IMG/VR virus record: IMGVR_UViG_3300046794_000035 | Span: 1-26,802 of that record | From: a virus | Reading direction: 5' to 3' (one strand) | Length of the DNA stretch: 26,802 bases | Shown: positions 14,421-24,628 of the stretch, piece by piece | How the letters are laid out: every line of letters begins with the position of its first letter | Numbering within the stretch: position 1 is the first letter of the stretch | Made by a program: the position numbers and the translations under genes | The notes under the pieces: generated by a model | What the model saw: only the letters and a program-made list of their open reading frames with translations | The model's database searches: none | What the model was told of the DNA's origin: nothing

Positions 14421-16698
14421 TGTAAATAACTTCATCGGAGGTTTGGTAACGGAAGCCAGCGTTCTGAACTTCCCGGCTAACGCCTCCGCTGATGAACAGA
14501 ATTTCGAGCTAGATAGAACTGGATTGCGTACCCGTCGGCTAGGTATGAACTTCGAACCTGACTTTGAGAATATTGTAGCTGGTCCTACATCGGTAGGCAT
14601 TGTCAGCGCCGGGTTTAATACCTTTCGATGGGAATCGGTTGGTGGTGATCCCAATACCAACTACGCTGTGATTCAAGTGGATCAGCGATTGAACTTCTTT
14701 GATTTGAGTAAGAACGCTATCACCGAAGGAGGGACAAATGGGGTGATGGACCTGACTGTATTCCCTGTCGGTGTACGGTATTCCTTCGCTTCGGTGGAAG
14801 GATATCTGGTAGTGGTGGCAGGAGCCGAGCAGTTTGCTATTATCTCTCGTAACTTCGTCGCCAACACCTTTGCACATGAATATGGACGTATCCTTGTTCG
14901 TGACGTATGGGGTGTTGAAGAGGTGCAGCAGCCTTTCTATGAGAATGACCCTACGGCTCGTTCTACTATCCCCGATCCGTTCCACTATTACAACCTTCAG
15001 AATCAATCTTGGGGCATCCCAAGGCAAAGCGCTACGAATGTCCAAGTAGACCCTATTACCTATTACGCCTCGGGAAATGCTGGATTGTTCCCTTCGTCAT
15101 CGGAACAGGTGTGGACAGGCTTGCAGTTTCAAGCAGTCGCTACGGGACAGCAGCCTTTCGAACGGATGTACACCAACCTCTATACGGAATCTCTAGGGGG
15201 TAAGTTGGACAGCGCCAAGGGCTATTACATCATTGATGCCCTCAGACGCGGTACAAGCCGTCAGGACGCCGCTCAGAATAATAAGACTAAGTACCCTGTG
15301 TGTAACGGTGCCGTGCCCGCCTTGGTAGATAGGACGGATTCTGGACCTAAGTGTACGACTGACTTTGCTGGACGAATCTGGTATTCAGGCTTTGAGGGTG
15401 TGGTGATTGGTGGAGACAAGCGCTCTCCTAATCTTAGCAACTATGTTTTCTTCTCTCAGCTTATCAAGAGCCGTAAGGAATTTGGGCTGTGCTACCAAGA
15501 TGGTGATCCTACTTCCCGTGAGGGCAGTGACATTGTAGCCACAGATGGTGGATTCATCCGTATCTCCGGTGCTCGTAATATCATCGCCATGCGCAACCTT
15601 CACACTCACCTTATCGTTATTGCTTCTAACGGAGTGTGGACGATTACCGGGGGTTCACAGGATTCCGGATTCGATGCTACCAATTACAAGGTTAGCCGTA
15701 TTTCTACCTTCGGTGGGCTGTCGGAGTCGTCTGTTATTGTGGCGGGTGACAATTGCTTCTATTGGAGTGAAGACGGCATCTACGCAGTGAGCAAGAACCA
15801 GTATGGGGACATGACGGTTGATTCCCTGTCCATTGGCACCATTCAGAGTTACTACGATTCGATCGGTGCCCTTTCTAGAGCCAATGCCTTCGGGGAGTAT
15901 GACCAACTGGCTAAGAAGCTACGTTGGACGTTTAAGACTGGAACACCGTTCTCTGCTGATTCGGCTACCACGGAGCTAATCTTTGATGTGACGCTAAAGG
16001 CGTGGACTAAGAATGCCATTATGAATCTAGCGGATAACAGTGTAGAGCTTATGGGTGTGTTCACTACGGCCAACTTTACACATTCGTTCATTGATGATTT
16101 GGTGTTTGCTGGTACAGATAATGTACTAACTCCAACAGACCAAGTGGTGATTCCTGCTGTCCAATTGGCTAATAATGTCCAAAGTCTCAGGTATTTGGCG
16201 GTACATATAGAAGGAGGCATTCCTTATTATACTGTGGCCTACTACAATGAAGCGACTTGGCTAGATTGGGTAAGCAAGGACGGTGTAGGTGTGGATGCCT
16301 TTGCATTCTGTTTGACTGGCGATTCTACCTTCGGCGATAGTGGTATGGAGAAACAAATCCCCTACCTCATTATGCATTTTGTCCGAACGGAGGAAGGTGT
16401 TAACTCTGACTTAACCCCTGCTCACCAATCAAGCTGCCTCATGAGAGGCCAATGGTCCTTCGCTAATAGCATAGTAAGTAATAAGTGGAGCCCACTTACT
16501 CAAGCCTATCGTTATCGTAAGGTTAGATATTCAGAATCCATTGCGGATACATTCGATACTGGATTCGAAGTGATTACAACCAGAAACAAACTCAGAGGCA
16601 GAGGCAAGGCATTTGCCCTGTACTTTGAAACTGAACCGGGTAAAGACCTTCAGATTCTTGGTTGGAATCTCACACTTAACGGAAATCAATTCACATGA
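14395..16698 (+). CDS. tail tubular protein B (gp12-like nozzle)
   Basis: This 767-residue protein corresponds to the T7 gp12-type nozzle of the short tail (794 aa in T7). I place the start at ATG 14395 because AAGGAG lies seven bases upstream (14382-14387). A longer frame opens at 14299, but its extra residues are just the overlapping small gene read in another frame. The N-terminus (NNFIGGLVTEASVLNFPANASADEQNFEL) is the conserved opening of this family, which continues with beta-propeller-like repeats such as WSEDGIYAVSKNQYGDM. Its stop overlaps the next start (ATGA). Confidence 0.92.
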   Translation: MAKPGQRSDVNNFIGGLVTEASVLNFPANASADEQNFELDRTGLRTRRLGMNFEPDFENIVAGPTSVGIVSAGFNTFRWESVGGDPNTNYAVIQVDQRLNFFDLSKNAITEGGTNGVMDLTVFPVGVRYSFASVEGYLVVVAGAEQFAIISRNFVANTFAHEYGRILVRDVWGVEEVQQPFYENDPTARSTIPDPFHYYNLQNQSWGIPRQSATNVQVDPITYYASGNAGLFPSSSEQVWTGLQFQAVATGQQPFERMYTNLYTESLGGKLDSAKGYYIIDALRRGTSRQDAAQNNKTKYPVCNGAVPALVDRTDSGPKCTTDFAGRIWYSGFEGVVIGGDKRSPNLSNYVFFSQLIKSRKEFGLCYQDGDPTSREGSDIVATDGGFIRISGARNIIAMRNLHTHLIVIASNGVWTITGGSQDSGFDATNYKVSRISTFGGLSESSVIVAGDNCFYWSEDGIYAVSKNQYGDMTVDSLSIGTIQSYYDSIGALSRANAFGEYDQLAKKLRWTFKTGTPFSADSATTELIFDVTLKAWTKNAIMNLADNSVELMGVFTTANFTHSFIDDLVFAGTDNVLTPTDQVVIPAVQLANNVQSLRYLAVHIEGGIPYYTVAYYNEATWLDWVSKDGVGVDAFAFCLTGDSTFGDSGMEKQIPYLIMHFVRTEEGVNSDLTPAHQSSCLMRGQWSFANSIVSNKWSPLTQAYRYRKVRYSESIADTFDTGFEVITTRNKLRGRGKAFALYFETEPGKDLQILGWNLTLNGNQFT

Positions 16699-17138
16699 TT
16701 AAAGAACTCCCGCTTGATCCGACCCTCTACGGATTACAAGATTTGTTTGAACAACATTTCGAAGAAGTATATCAGGGGGCTAATCCATTCCCCCCTAAAC
16801 CGGATATCGAAATGTACGGAAAGATGGAATCCGTAGGAATGGCTTTTGGATTGTTTGCGTATTACGAGGAAATCATTGTAGGGTATTCAGTGTGCTTCCT
16901 TGCTCCTAATATGCACTCGCGGGGGTTTCTCACATGCAATAACGATGTGCTGTTTGTTGATCCGCTGTTCAGAGATACGCCTTTGGGACTTCGTTTGATT
17001 AAAGAGACAGAGAAGAAAGCAAAAGAGAAAGGGGCTAGTATGATTGTTTGGAATACCCCTTTGAATACCAGTTTGGTTAAAATCCTGCCTCGTTTGGGAT
17101 ATAACTGTATAGAGGCAGTTCATGCTAAGGAGATTTAA
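16695..17138 (+). CDS. GNAT-like acetyltransferase, T7 gp13-like position
   Basis: This 147-residue protein has a GNAT-type core: an acidic N-terminal helix, a central beta hairpin (FGLFAYYEEIIVGYSVCFL), and a strand leading to the cofactor loop R93-D-T-P-L-G98-L-R-L. Then come a long basic helix (KETEKKAKEKGAS), a strand (MIVWNT) and a final ILPRLGYN segment. From family knowledge, T7 gp13 and related internal virion proteins belong to an acetyltransferase-like superfamily and sit after gp12, as here. The loop is close to the Q/R-x-x-G-x-G/A motif, so acetyl-CoA binding is possible, but a purely structural role is equally plausible. Confidence 0.78.
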   Translation: MIKELPLDPTLYGLQDLFEQHFEEVYQGANPFPPKPDIEMYGKMESVGMAFGLFAYYEEIIVGYSVCFLAPNMHSRGFLTCNNDVLFVDPLFRDTPLGLRLIKETEKKAKEKGASMIVWNTPLNTSLVKILPRLGYNCIEAVHAKEI

Positions 17139-17696
17139 ATGCCAGCAGCAGCATTAGTTGTTGCCGCTGTAGCTGCTGTTGCTTCCACTGCGGTATCAGT
17201 GGTATCAGGCAATAAAGCTAGAGCGCAGCAAAGGCACGCGCAGGACTTACAAGAGCAGAGTGCTAATGAGCAACGTGCTCAGAACGCTCAAGATAAAGCA
17301 GCAGCAGCTAGACAACAATATCGAGAAGAGCGAGTTCGTAGAGCCCGCATTATGCAGCAGTCGGAAGCTGGCGGTACGGAAGGTAGCTCAGGTGAATTGG
17401 GTGCATTAAGTGGCTTGGCTACTAATTACTCCGTAGCCTCTGGTGGCCTTCAAGGACGGTATGACCGTGGAGTGACAATTGGCAATCTGCAATCAGAAGC
17501 TAATAAGTCTATCTTCGGTGCTCAACAAACTCTCAGTCAAGGTCAAAGCTTGTCTTCGATCTTTAGTACGGTTGGTTCAATTGCTGGCTCGTTTGCCAGT
17601 TACGGAACTAAAGCTCCTACCGGAACTACCTCTCAGCCGGGACAAGCTGGTTACAACGCTAACAATGGTTTTGACAACCCTAGCAATTACGGATAA
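17139..17696 (+). CDS. internal virion protein, gp14-like
   Basis: This 185-residue protein matches T7 gp14 in size and position; gp14 forms part of the ejection channel in the host outer membrane. Residues 3-25 form an Ala/Val-rich hydrophobic helix. A long charged helix (about 26-75, rich in Gln, Ala and Arg) follows, then a Gly/Ser-rich region and a flexible Gly/Asn/Pro/Gln C-terminus. The ATG directly follows the preceding TAA. The family call is from layout, not from a motif. Confidence 0.72.
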   Translation: MPAAALVVAAVAAVASTAVSVVSGNKARAQQRHAQDLQEQSANEQRAQNAQDKAAAARQQYREERVRRARIMQQSEAGGTEGSSGELGALSGLATNYSVASGGLQGRYDRGVTIGNLQSEANKSIFGAQQTLSQGQSLSSIFSTVGSIAGSFASYGTKAPTGTTSQPGQAGYNANNGFDNPSNYG

Positions 17697-17704
17697 GGAT
17701 AACA

Positions 17705-20700
17705 ATGGCGGATGATATTTTTGGCGGAGAAGAGGCACAGTCTACACCGGTAGACATTAGCGATTTGGTGACGACAACCCCTTTGCCGTCAGTTCCGCTT
17801 CCTCTTCCTGCTACTCGGAATCAGGCAGTTAAGACGGCTCTTGTCGCTGATCCGGTTAATTCTCAAGAGCATTACAACACGATGATGAATGAGGCTGCTG
17901 CTGGTCAATCGACTACGCAACAAGCTCTCAAGCAACAAGCTCAAGTATCTACTGACGCTTACGATAAGCAGAGTGTTGCTGAACTTCTGTCAGACAGCAC
18001 GGTAGACTTCGCTACGAAGCAGCGGGCTGTACAAGGATTTGCAGATAACCGGTTCCGTAAGGACACTGGTGTAATGCTTCAAAGCAATCTTCTGGCTAAG
18101 GAATCAAAGGGTGAAACTCCTGATGCCGAAGTAGCTCGTATTTCTACGGCGGATGTTATGGGCGAGATTGCCGATAGCCGTGCAAAGATTCAAACGATTG
18201 TAAACGGATTCAAAGAGAAGGCAGACTCCACTAGCCCGATTACCGCTTTCTTCGACAATGCAGCAGGCTTTATCCCCTTCCGTAATCAGATTGAGACGGC
18301 GCAGGTGATGAACGATGTAGCAGCCCGTACGGGGATTCCCCGTGCGTGGTGGGAAACCTTTAATACGTATGCACGTCCGGGTACCGACATTAAGAAGCTT
18401 CAGGCTCATGTGGCCTCCCTTCCTCCGGATCAACAAGTGACCTTCGCTAAGGCACTGGCTGAGTCTGTGCAAGCGAAGAGTGGCTTTCTCTACGGTAATG
18501 ACAACCAGCATGAAGCCTTTGAGTTCATGAACAAGGTGTTCAATACGGAGAGCTATGGCGCTGGTTCAGAGTTTCTAGATAACCTAGCTGCTGCTGGTGA
18601 TTTGTTCTTTGTTGGCTCTACTGTGAAGGATATTGGTATTGCTGGACGTAATATCGCTCGTATGGTGACAGGCAACAACTCTCCGTTGGATGTCAATGAA
18701 GCTCGACAATTTGCTCAAGCTAATGCCAACACTGCTTCGAATGTCCGTGTAGAACCTACACTTGGACCTCAGCAAGCGTCTGGTCCGGTTAAAGCTGCCC
18801 CTCAGGCTGGCACTCAACTGAGTCCCGGTATTCCTCAAGTAGTGAATCCTGCTCGTCAAGCCCTTGAGGATGAACGTGCAAGCCTCTTAGGTGACGCTGG
18901 TGGGGCTCCTGTGAAGGGAGACGTAGGCATCCAAGGACAGATTGACCAAGCCAACCAAGCCCGTTCTGGTGCCCCTACTGTCGATGAACTGACTAAGCAA
19001 TTCCAGAAACAAGGCATGAAGGCTCGTGAAGCTAAGGCTGCTGCACAGAAAGAATTCGATTCTGCTGAAGCTGCGCACCAAGAGAATGTATCTCGTCTTC
19101 AGAATCAGGCGGGTAGTCGGGCTGATGGCTCTAGGGCTGAACAGCGTATCCAAGAGATTGATAACCAACTCGCTAATACGCCTACACACGTCCCTGCACA
19201 GAAGCGCGCTATCACCGAAGCTGTAGAGCAAACGATGGACCGTATCAAGGTGAACAGCGCAGTGCATGGTATTAATCCGGCTAGTCCTATGGAGATTGCA
19301 CAGAATGCTAATCCCGCTAGTGCTCGTCAGATGCATGAGGCTGTGGTTAAGGGTACGGATGAAGTAGCTGAAGCCCTCACTGGTACGGATCAAACTCAAG
19401 CCATTATCAACAACACGATGCCTCAGCACAGCAATACTGGTACGGTGTTCAGCCGTGTAGGGGATGTGGATCAAAACCTCCGGGTTGAAATGAATGATCC
19501 TAATCTTGTTGATCTGGTGAATGGGACTTCTGCTAATGCTTTCACTCCCTCGGAAACTGCAATTATCCGTGGACGTGTAAGCCATGACTTTGCTAATAAC
19601 ACTGGCATGCAGATGAATGAGAATATGTCTTCGTTCAAGTGGGATGGTGTAAGGGCTTCTATTCATGCGGTGTATGACTTGCCTGCTGGTAGCTGGTCTA
19701 AGCCGGAAGAGGCTATGGAACAAGCTAAGTATGCTCTACGTCATTACGGTATTGATGATGCAGATATTTCCCTTCTCCGTAAAGACGGTGTGAATCACAC
19801 TCCGGTTTCTCTGGACGAAGTAAGAGGGGTTGAAGGCGATTATAAAATTCAGGTTAAAAGCAATTACGAGATGAATCGTAATATGCTGGACGATGCAGAA
19901 AAACTAACGGTTAAGCGCAATTGGTTGGATAGGTTTGCAGGCACACATACCAAGTGGTTTGGTAGCCTTCAGCGTAATCTACTCGATGCAGCTTCCTCAC
20001 TCCATCCTGTGATTACGGGGAGCGCTTCTGTAGCGAAAGACTACGGTGCTCGATTCGAAAAATACCTGCTTAAGAAGGCAGCGGATTATAGCGACAGCTT
20101 CTCCAAACTTCCTAAGACGGTTCAAGCACAAGTGGATGACTATGTTAGGGAAGCGAACGTTAGAGGTATTGGTTTCGATCAAGCTGATTTGGCTGCTCGC
20201 GGATTTGGTTCAGCCGCAGTGGATGTCATTCGTAAGTGGCGCAATTTCTGGGACGATCACTTCGCTCTTGAAAATCTGGATGTAGTGAGAACGCTGAGGG
20301 GACAGGGATATGAGTATTTCAAGAATGCCAATGCTGAGCTTTATGCTCGTCCGCTTGGCAAGATTCACACAGTTCAGCGGTTCTATGATCCAGCTACCGA
20401 TACTGTGCGAAGTTTTAACGCAGGTGAGTTGGATGCTCTCTACAATTCGGGTGGGCATCTAAGCAAGCTGCGTAGGCCTGCTGCCTTCGGTGGTGAGACG
20501 GTGGAGCATATGATTATCCGTCAGACGCCTACGGAATACAGCCGTGCTCTTAGGGACAGCGATCGTATCCTGAATTACAAGCAAGGCTACTACACCATCA
20601 CCTATAAGGCTGCTAAGTATGTAGACGAAGTGGATGCTGATGGTAAGACTCTCCGTACTGTGGCTGTAGCTGGTGATACACAGGAAGCTGAACAGTTTGC

Positions 20701-22831
20701 TGCTCGTCATCGGGCTAATAACCCCGGTACGCTCACCCGTGTACGTAATGACAATCGCGCCTATCGTGCAGATCGTAATGAATATTGGGATGTGGAATCG
20801 ATGGGTGGGCGTATTGCTCAGAGGCATCGTGGGAAGCTCCTAGAGGACGCTAGCGCCCCTAACAGGCTTGGGGACATGAAGTATATCGAGAACCCGAATG
20901 CATCGGCTGTAAAGGCCGCTAGATCGATTTCTGGACGTACTGTGATGCGCCCTGTGCTTGAGACTGCCTCGGATCGATTCATGAAGGCATACAAGGATGT
21001 GCTGCCGAAGGATAAGTATGGTCAAGTCCGTTGGCCTCAGAACGCTAGTGAGATTGGCCGTAGTGGAGAAACTAGCACCAAGCAAGTAGCTGATGCACGT
21101 ACCACTTGGGAATACATCAACTTCCTTCGTAACGGTTATATCAACTCGATGGACGATGGTGTTAAGGCTGTGTTCAATTCGATGGCAGATACAGCAGGGT
21201 CTAAGGGGCACTCTCTGATTGAGCGTGGCTTGCGTGGTGCTGGTGAATTCCAGCCTACTAACTTCGCTAGACGCACTGCTTTTAATCTCTATCTGGCTAC
21301 ACACCCTCTGCGTCAGTTGATTGTCCAATCGACTCAGGCTTATCGGATGATTGTGTATAACCCGATTGACTTCGTTAACGGAAAGATTCCGGCTGACCTT
21401 GGGGCATTCCTTGGAGTGAAGGCAGGACAGATGGCTGATACGAAGTTCACCAAGTTCCTTGAAGAAAGCGGATTGGTGGCGGCTGTGGACCATCACAACC
21501 TTACGGCTAGTTCACTCACCTCGTTGGCGGATGAATCGAATCGAGTTGTTAGCGGAATCAACAAGGGCTTTGATGCTCTGCGTACTATCGGCTTTGATGC
21601 AGGCGAAACGATTAACATCGTCTCTCACGCTTCGGCTGTGTTCCGTAGGTATGAGCGTCTTGGTCGTGATCTGGCAAACAAAGATGTACGTGAACAAGCA
21701 TTCCAAGAGATTCGTGCTCTGTCGTACAACATGAATGCGGCTGGTGATATGCCGTATAACCAAACCTCGGCTGCTGCTCTGTTTCAGTTTATGCAAATGC
21801 CGCACAAGGCACTTCTCCAATTAACCAATCGACAGCTTGATGTTTCAACGCGGGCTAAGCTTTTGGTGGGAGATATGTTGTTGTGGGGTACGGCTATTGA
21901 CCGTCTTTCGGATGCTGTAGGGTTTGACTTCCTGCCTGCTGACGATACAGCCGGTAATAAAGTGCTGCACGATGGAATGGTTTCTGTTGGCTACAATGCG
22001 CTGCTTAAGAAGATTTGGCCGGATACGAAGGATATTGATTTTAGCTCCCTAGCTCCGATTCAGATTGACGGATGGGCTAAGCTCTTCACCAACAAGGCAC
22101 AGCTTGATTTGCTTCAAGCGATTTCTAATAGCCCGGCTGGTTCATTCCTTAAATCGAATGGCAAGTTTGGACAGGTGTTCTCGGATATGGCTCGTGTCTT
22201 TTCTCCGATGGAGTATGACGACCGTAATGTCTATGAACGATTCCAAACTCTTGTCTCGGATGTGGCTAAGCTGAGTTCGGGTTGGTCTGCTGCGGATAAG
22301 GCTCGGTTGATGGTGGAAGCGGGTAAGCGACGTGACCAATACAACAACATTGTTTCTGACAACACCACCACTGGTGATGTAATCGCTCAGTTGTTTGGCT
22401 TTGGAGACAGGCAAGTAGCGGATAACTACCACCTTGGAGAAAAGCTGAAGGGAGATGTTAAGGCACGTAAGGATGAAGTGCTGGCCCGATATAACGATAT
22501 TAAGAAGTATATTGCTAGTCAGTATGCTGGTGACAACGTTCCTGACTTCCAATATATGACTGCTGTTACTGGCGCTGCCCTTCAGATTTACAAGGATCAG
22601 CCTGATGCAATGGCGATTATCAATGAGCAGATGAAGAATGATTTGTCTGGTCCGGATCAAGATTTGATGTTTAGTTTGTTTAAATCGATGAATATTCCGG
22701 GTAGTACAGATATAGAGACTCAGATTGCTCGTGGTCCTTGGGATGAACCTACGAAGGAACAAATGCGCCAAGCGTATTCGTTTGCTAAGAATGCCCAAGA
22801 GCATTTAACCGATCAAGTAAAAGGAAATTAA
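17705..22831 (+). CDS. large internal virion (DNA ejection) protein
   Basis: This 1708-residue protein is the largest product in the window and probably forms part of the internal core that is ejected into the host with the DNA, like T7 gp16 (1318 aa). It lacks the transglycosylase domain at the N-terminus of T7 gp16; here that activity is in a separate gene 1.8 kb downstream. Visible parts are a Pro-rich N-terminus, a long low-complexity Gln/Ala/Glu stretch with coiled-coil character (about 370-510), and mixed alpha/beta regions. A helical part with hydrophobic segments lies near 1190-1400. I recognise no catalytic motif. The ATG has AAGGAT six bases upstream. Confidence 0.8.
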   Translation: MADDIFGGEEAQSTPVDISDLVTTTPLPSVPLPLPATRNQAVKTALVADPVNSQEHYNTMMNEAAAGQSTTQQALKQQAQVSTDAYDKQSVAELLSDSTVDFATKQRAVQGFADNRFRKDTGVMLQSNLLAKESKGETPDAEVARISTADVMGEIADSRAKIQTIVNGFKEKADSTSPITAFFDNAAGFIPFRNQIETAQVMNDVAARTGIPRAWWETFNTYARPGTDIKKLQAHVASLPPDQQVTFAKALAESVQAKSGFLYGNDNQHEAFEFMNKVFNTESYGAGSEFLDNLAAAGDLFFVGSTVKDIGIAGRNIARMVTGNNSPLDVNEARQFAQANANTASNVRVEPTLGPQQASGPVKAAPQAGTQLSPGIPQVVNPARQALEDERASLLGDAGGAPVKGDVGIQGQIDQANQARSGAPTVDELTKQFQKQGMKAREAKAAAQKEFDSAEAAHQENVSRLQNQAGSRADGSRAEQRIQEIDNQLANTPTHVPAQKRAITEAVEQTMDRIKVNSAVHGINPASPMEIAQNANPASARQMHEAVVKGTDEVAEALTGTDQTQAIINNTMPQHSNTGTVFSRVGDVDQNLRVEMNDPNLVDLVNGTSANAFTPSETAIIRGRVSHDFANNTGMQMNENMSSFKWDGVRASIHAVYDLPAGSWSKPEEAMEQAKYALRHYGIDDADISLLRKDGVNHTPVSLDEVRGVEGDYKIQVKSNYEMNRNMLDDAEKLTVKRNWLDRFAGTHTKWFGSLQRNLLDAASSLHPVITGSASVAKDYGARFEKYLLKKAADYSDSFSKLPKTVQAQVDDYVREANVRGIGFDQADLAARGFGSAAVDVIRKWRNFWDDHFALENLDVVRTLRGQGYEYFKNANAELYARPLGKIHTVQRFYDPATDTVRSFNAGELDALYNSGGHLSKLRRPAAFGGETVEHMIIRQTPTEYSRALRDSDRILNYKQGYYTITYKAAKYVDEVDADGKTLRTVAVAGDTQEAEQFAARHRANNPGTLTRVRNDNRAYRADRNEYWDVESMGGRIAQRHRGKLLEDASAPNRLGDMKYIENPNASAVKAARSISGRTVMRPVLETASDRFMKAYKDVLPKDKYGQVRWPQNASEIGRSGETSTKQVADARTTWEYINFLRNGYINSMDDGVKAVFNSMADTAGSKGHSLIERGLRGAGEFQPTNFARRTAFNLYLATHPLRQLIVQSTQAYRMIVYNPIDFVNGKIPADLGAFLGVKAGQMADTKFTKFLEESGLVAAVDHHNLTASSLTSLADESNRVVSGINKGFDALRTIGFDAGETINIVSHASAVFRRYERLGRDLANKDVREQAFQEIRALSYNMNAAGDMPYNQTSAAALFQFMQMPHKALLQLTNRQLDVSTRAKLLVGDMLLWGTAIDRLSDAVGFDFLPADDTAGNKVLHDGMVSVGYNALLKKIWPDTKDIDFSSLAPIQIDGWAKLFTNKAQLDLLQAISNSPAGSFLKSNGKFGQVFSDMARVFSPMEYDDRNVYERFQTLVSDVAKLSSGWSAADKARLMVEAGKRRDQYNNIVSDNTTTGDVIAQLFGFGDRQVADNYHLGEKLKGDVKARKDEVLARYNDIKKYIASQYAGDNVPDFQYMTAVTGAALQIYKDQPDAMAIINEQMKNDLSGPDQDLMFSLFKSMNIPGSTDIETQIARGPWDEPTKEQMRQAYSFAKNAQEHLTDQVKGN

Positions 22832-22834
22832 TAA

Positions 22835-24628
22835 ATGGCTGATTTTAGTTCAGCCGCTACGGAGATTTCGGACTCGGGTGCGGGTTCGAATCCTGTGGTG
22901 GAACAGCGAGTGCCTTTCATCCCCAATCAAACTGCACAAGCATTTGCTCAGCTAGGACAAACTCTGGCTGAGGGGGTGAAGGGTTATTTGCATCAGAAAC
23001 AGGTAGACACACAGAATGCAGTTATTGGTCAGTATGCTCAGAAGCAAGCTGTGATTAACCAAGCGCTTGACCAAGGGACGATTAGCCCGCAAGAGGCCCA
23101 CGCACGTAGTAATGCACTCTCCAATGAATCAATTGCTGCCTATCCGGCACTGGCTGAACAGCTTGGTAAGGTGCATTCCGTATTCAAGGCTTCTACTTCT
23201 CTCGGTGATGCAGATGCTTCTTTCGATGCTACACAGAAACAAGCACAAGCAGTGAAGGCGCAACAAGATTCGATTGCTACTTCCCAAGGTTGGATTCTTC
23301 CTACGGACCCTAACGACCCTGCTCGTGACATCATTATCAATGCCTCACAAGCTTCTAAGAAGGCTGAAAGTGATTTGGCTCAGCAGAAGAGTCGTTGGGA
23401 CTTTGAGAATTCGAAGGGGATTGCTCAGGACCGTGTGCAAGATCGCGAGCGTAAGGAGCAGAGCAACCAGCTAGTTAATCAAATCTGGAATAGCCAATCT
23501 GATGGTATTTACGCTCAGTTGTCTACTCTCCGTGAACAGGCGCAGTCTGGAAAGATTACTTGGGAAGCTGCTCAGTTCTCGTTCCAGAAGATTCTAAGCG
23601 ATACGAACGGTGTTATCCAATCGGCTGCTGTACAGAATCCTGAACTGGCTACACCCTATCGTGGGCTGGTGGATGGGATTGGCACACTGGCTAAAACCTA
23701 TCTTGATCCGAGTAAGTCCGCTGAGGAAGCTGAGAACGCTTACAAGCTGTCGATTACGAACGGGAAGATTGCTGCCATTGCTGATCCTCAGGTTAGGGCA
23801 TTGGCTGTTACTTCGGCAATCCTTGGTGGTAATCAGCCTATCCTTCAGGCAACTAGCGCAACGGCTGTGGTGAATACGGTTACTCGTCTCACCAACACTA
23901 CGGTTAGCAATGGACAGGCTTCAGGGTTTGCTCCGCAAATGATTGGTAATCCGGAAGTGGAGAGCGATGCATTCAAGACTCTCAAAGCTGGTGTTGACAA
24001 CTTGAAGGGCGGAAAGATTAAGAACGCGGATCAAGCTGTACAAGAAGGTAGCAATATGACCAACAACATTCTTATCCAAACAGGTAAGGCTGTTGACTCT
24101 GGTAATGCTGCCATTCTTAAACCGGCTGCTGACTTCTTTGCTTCGTCACAGTTTCTCTATCTCCAACAGAAAGGACAGCTTGACCCTGCTTCGTTACAGG
24201 CAGCTAAGAAGACTTTCCAAGTGCTGTATGAGCCTGCTGTACGCCAGAGCATTGGAACGCAGATTAATACTAAGGTGAATGTCGGGGATCAGCCGGTAGA
24301 TGCCAATACGCTTATTGACGTAAAGATGGTGAATGGTGCTCCTACGTTTGTCCCCAAGGCCAACCTGAGTGCTGAAGCTGCTACGGCTGCTAACGCCAAG
24401 ATTAAGGGGTTGACGCAATACCAACAAGGTTTGAATACGGTAGTGCGGATTGGGGCACATATGGAAGGCACTAGTGATTATCAAAAGTATTGGGAAGATA
24501 ACAAATACGTTCTTCTCCCGCAACTCTATCCGGTTAAACCGGGCCAAGTGGTTGGTGGCTTTAAGTGGAGTGGTAATGGGGATTGGCGTGATAAGTCCAC
24601 ATGGTCAAAGGCAGGTGCAAATGGCTGA
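22835..24628 (+). CDS. internal virion protein, gp15-like
   Basis: This 597-residue, mostly helical protein is rich in Ala, Gln, Asn and Ser. It sits between the giant ejection protein and the transglycosylase. Residues 30-220 look like long amphipathic helices, and there is no membrane segment. It would take the place of T7 gp15 (747 aa), which forms the middle tube of the ejectosome, though the order relative to the largest protein is reversed here. No motif supports more than this. The ATG follows the preceding stop by three bases, with AAAGGA upstream, and the stop overlaps the next start by eight bases. Confidence 0.72.
   Translation: MADFSSAATEISDSGAGSNPVVEQRVPFIPNQTAQAFAQLGQTLAEGVKGYLHQKQVDTQNAVIGQYAQKQAVINQALDQGTISPQEAHARSNALSNESIAAYPALAEQLGKVHSVFKASTSLGDADASFDATQKQAQAVKAQQDSIATSQGWILPTDPNDPARDIIINASQASKKAESDLAQQKSRWDFENSKGIAQDRVQDRERKEQSNQLVNQIWNSQSDGIYAQLSTLREQAQSGKITWEAAQFSFQKILSDTNGVIQSAAVQNPELATPYRGLVDGIGTLAKTYLDPSKSAEEAENAYKLSITNGKIAAIADPQVRALAVTSAILGGNQPILQATSATAVVNTVTRLTNTTVSNGQASGFAPQMIGNPEVESDAFKTLKAGVDNLKGGKIKNADQAVQEGSNMTNNILIQTGKAVDSGNAAILKPAADFFASSQFLYLQQKGQLDPASLQAAKKTFQVLYEPAVRQSIGTQINTKVNVGDQPVDANTLIDVKMVNGAPTFVPKANLSAEAATAANAKIKGLTQYQQGLNTVVRIGAHMEGTSDYQKYWEDNKYVLLPQLYPVKPGQVVGGFKWSGNGDWRDKSTWSKAGANG

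Noticed and set aside
24450-24620. Longer N-terminus for the transglycosylase
   Set aside because: It would lie inside the preceding gene; ATG 24621 with AGGTG upstream and an eight-base overlap matches the other gene junctions here.
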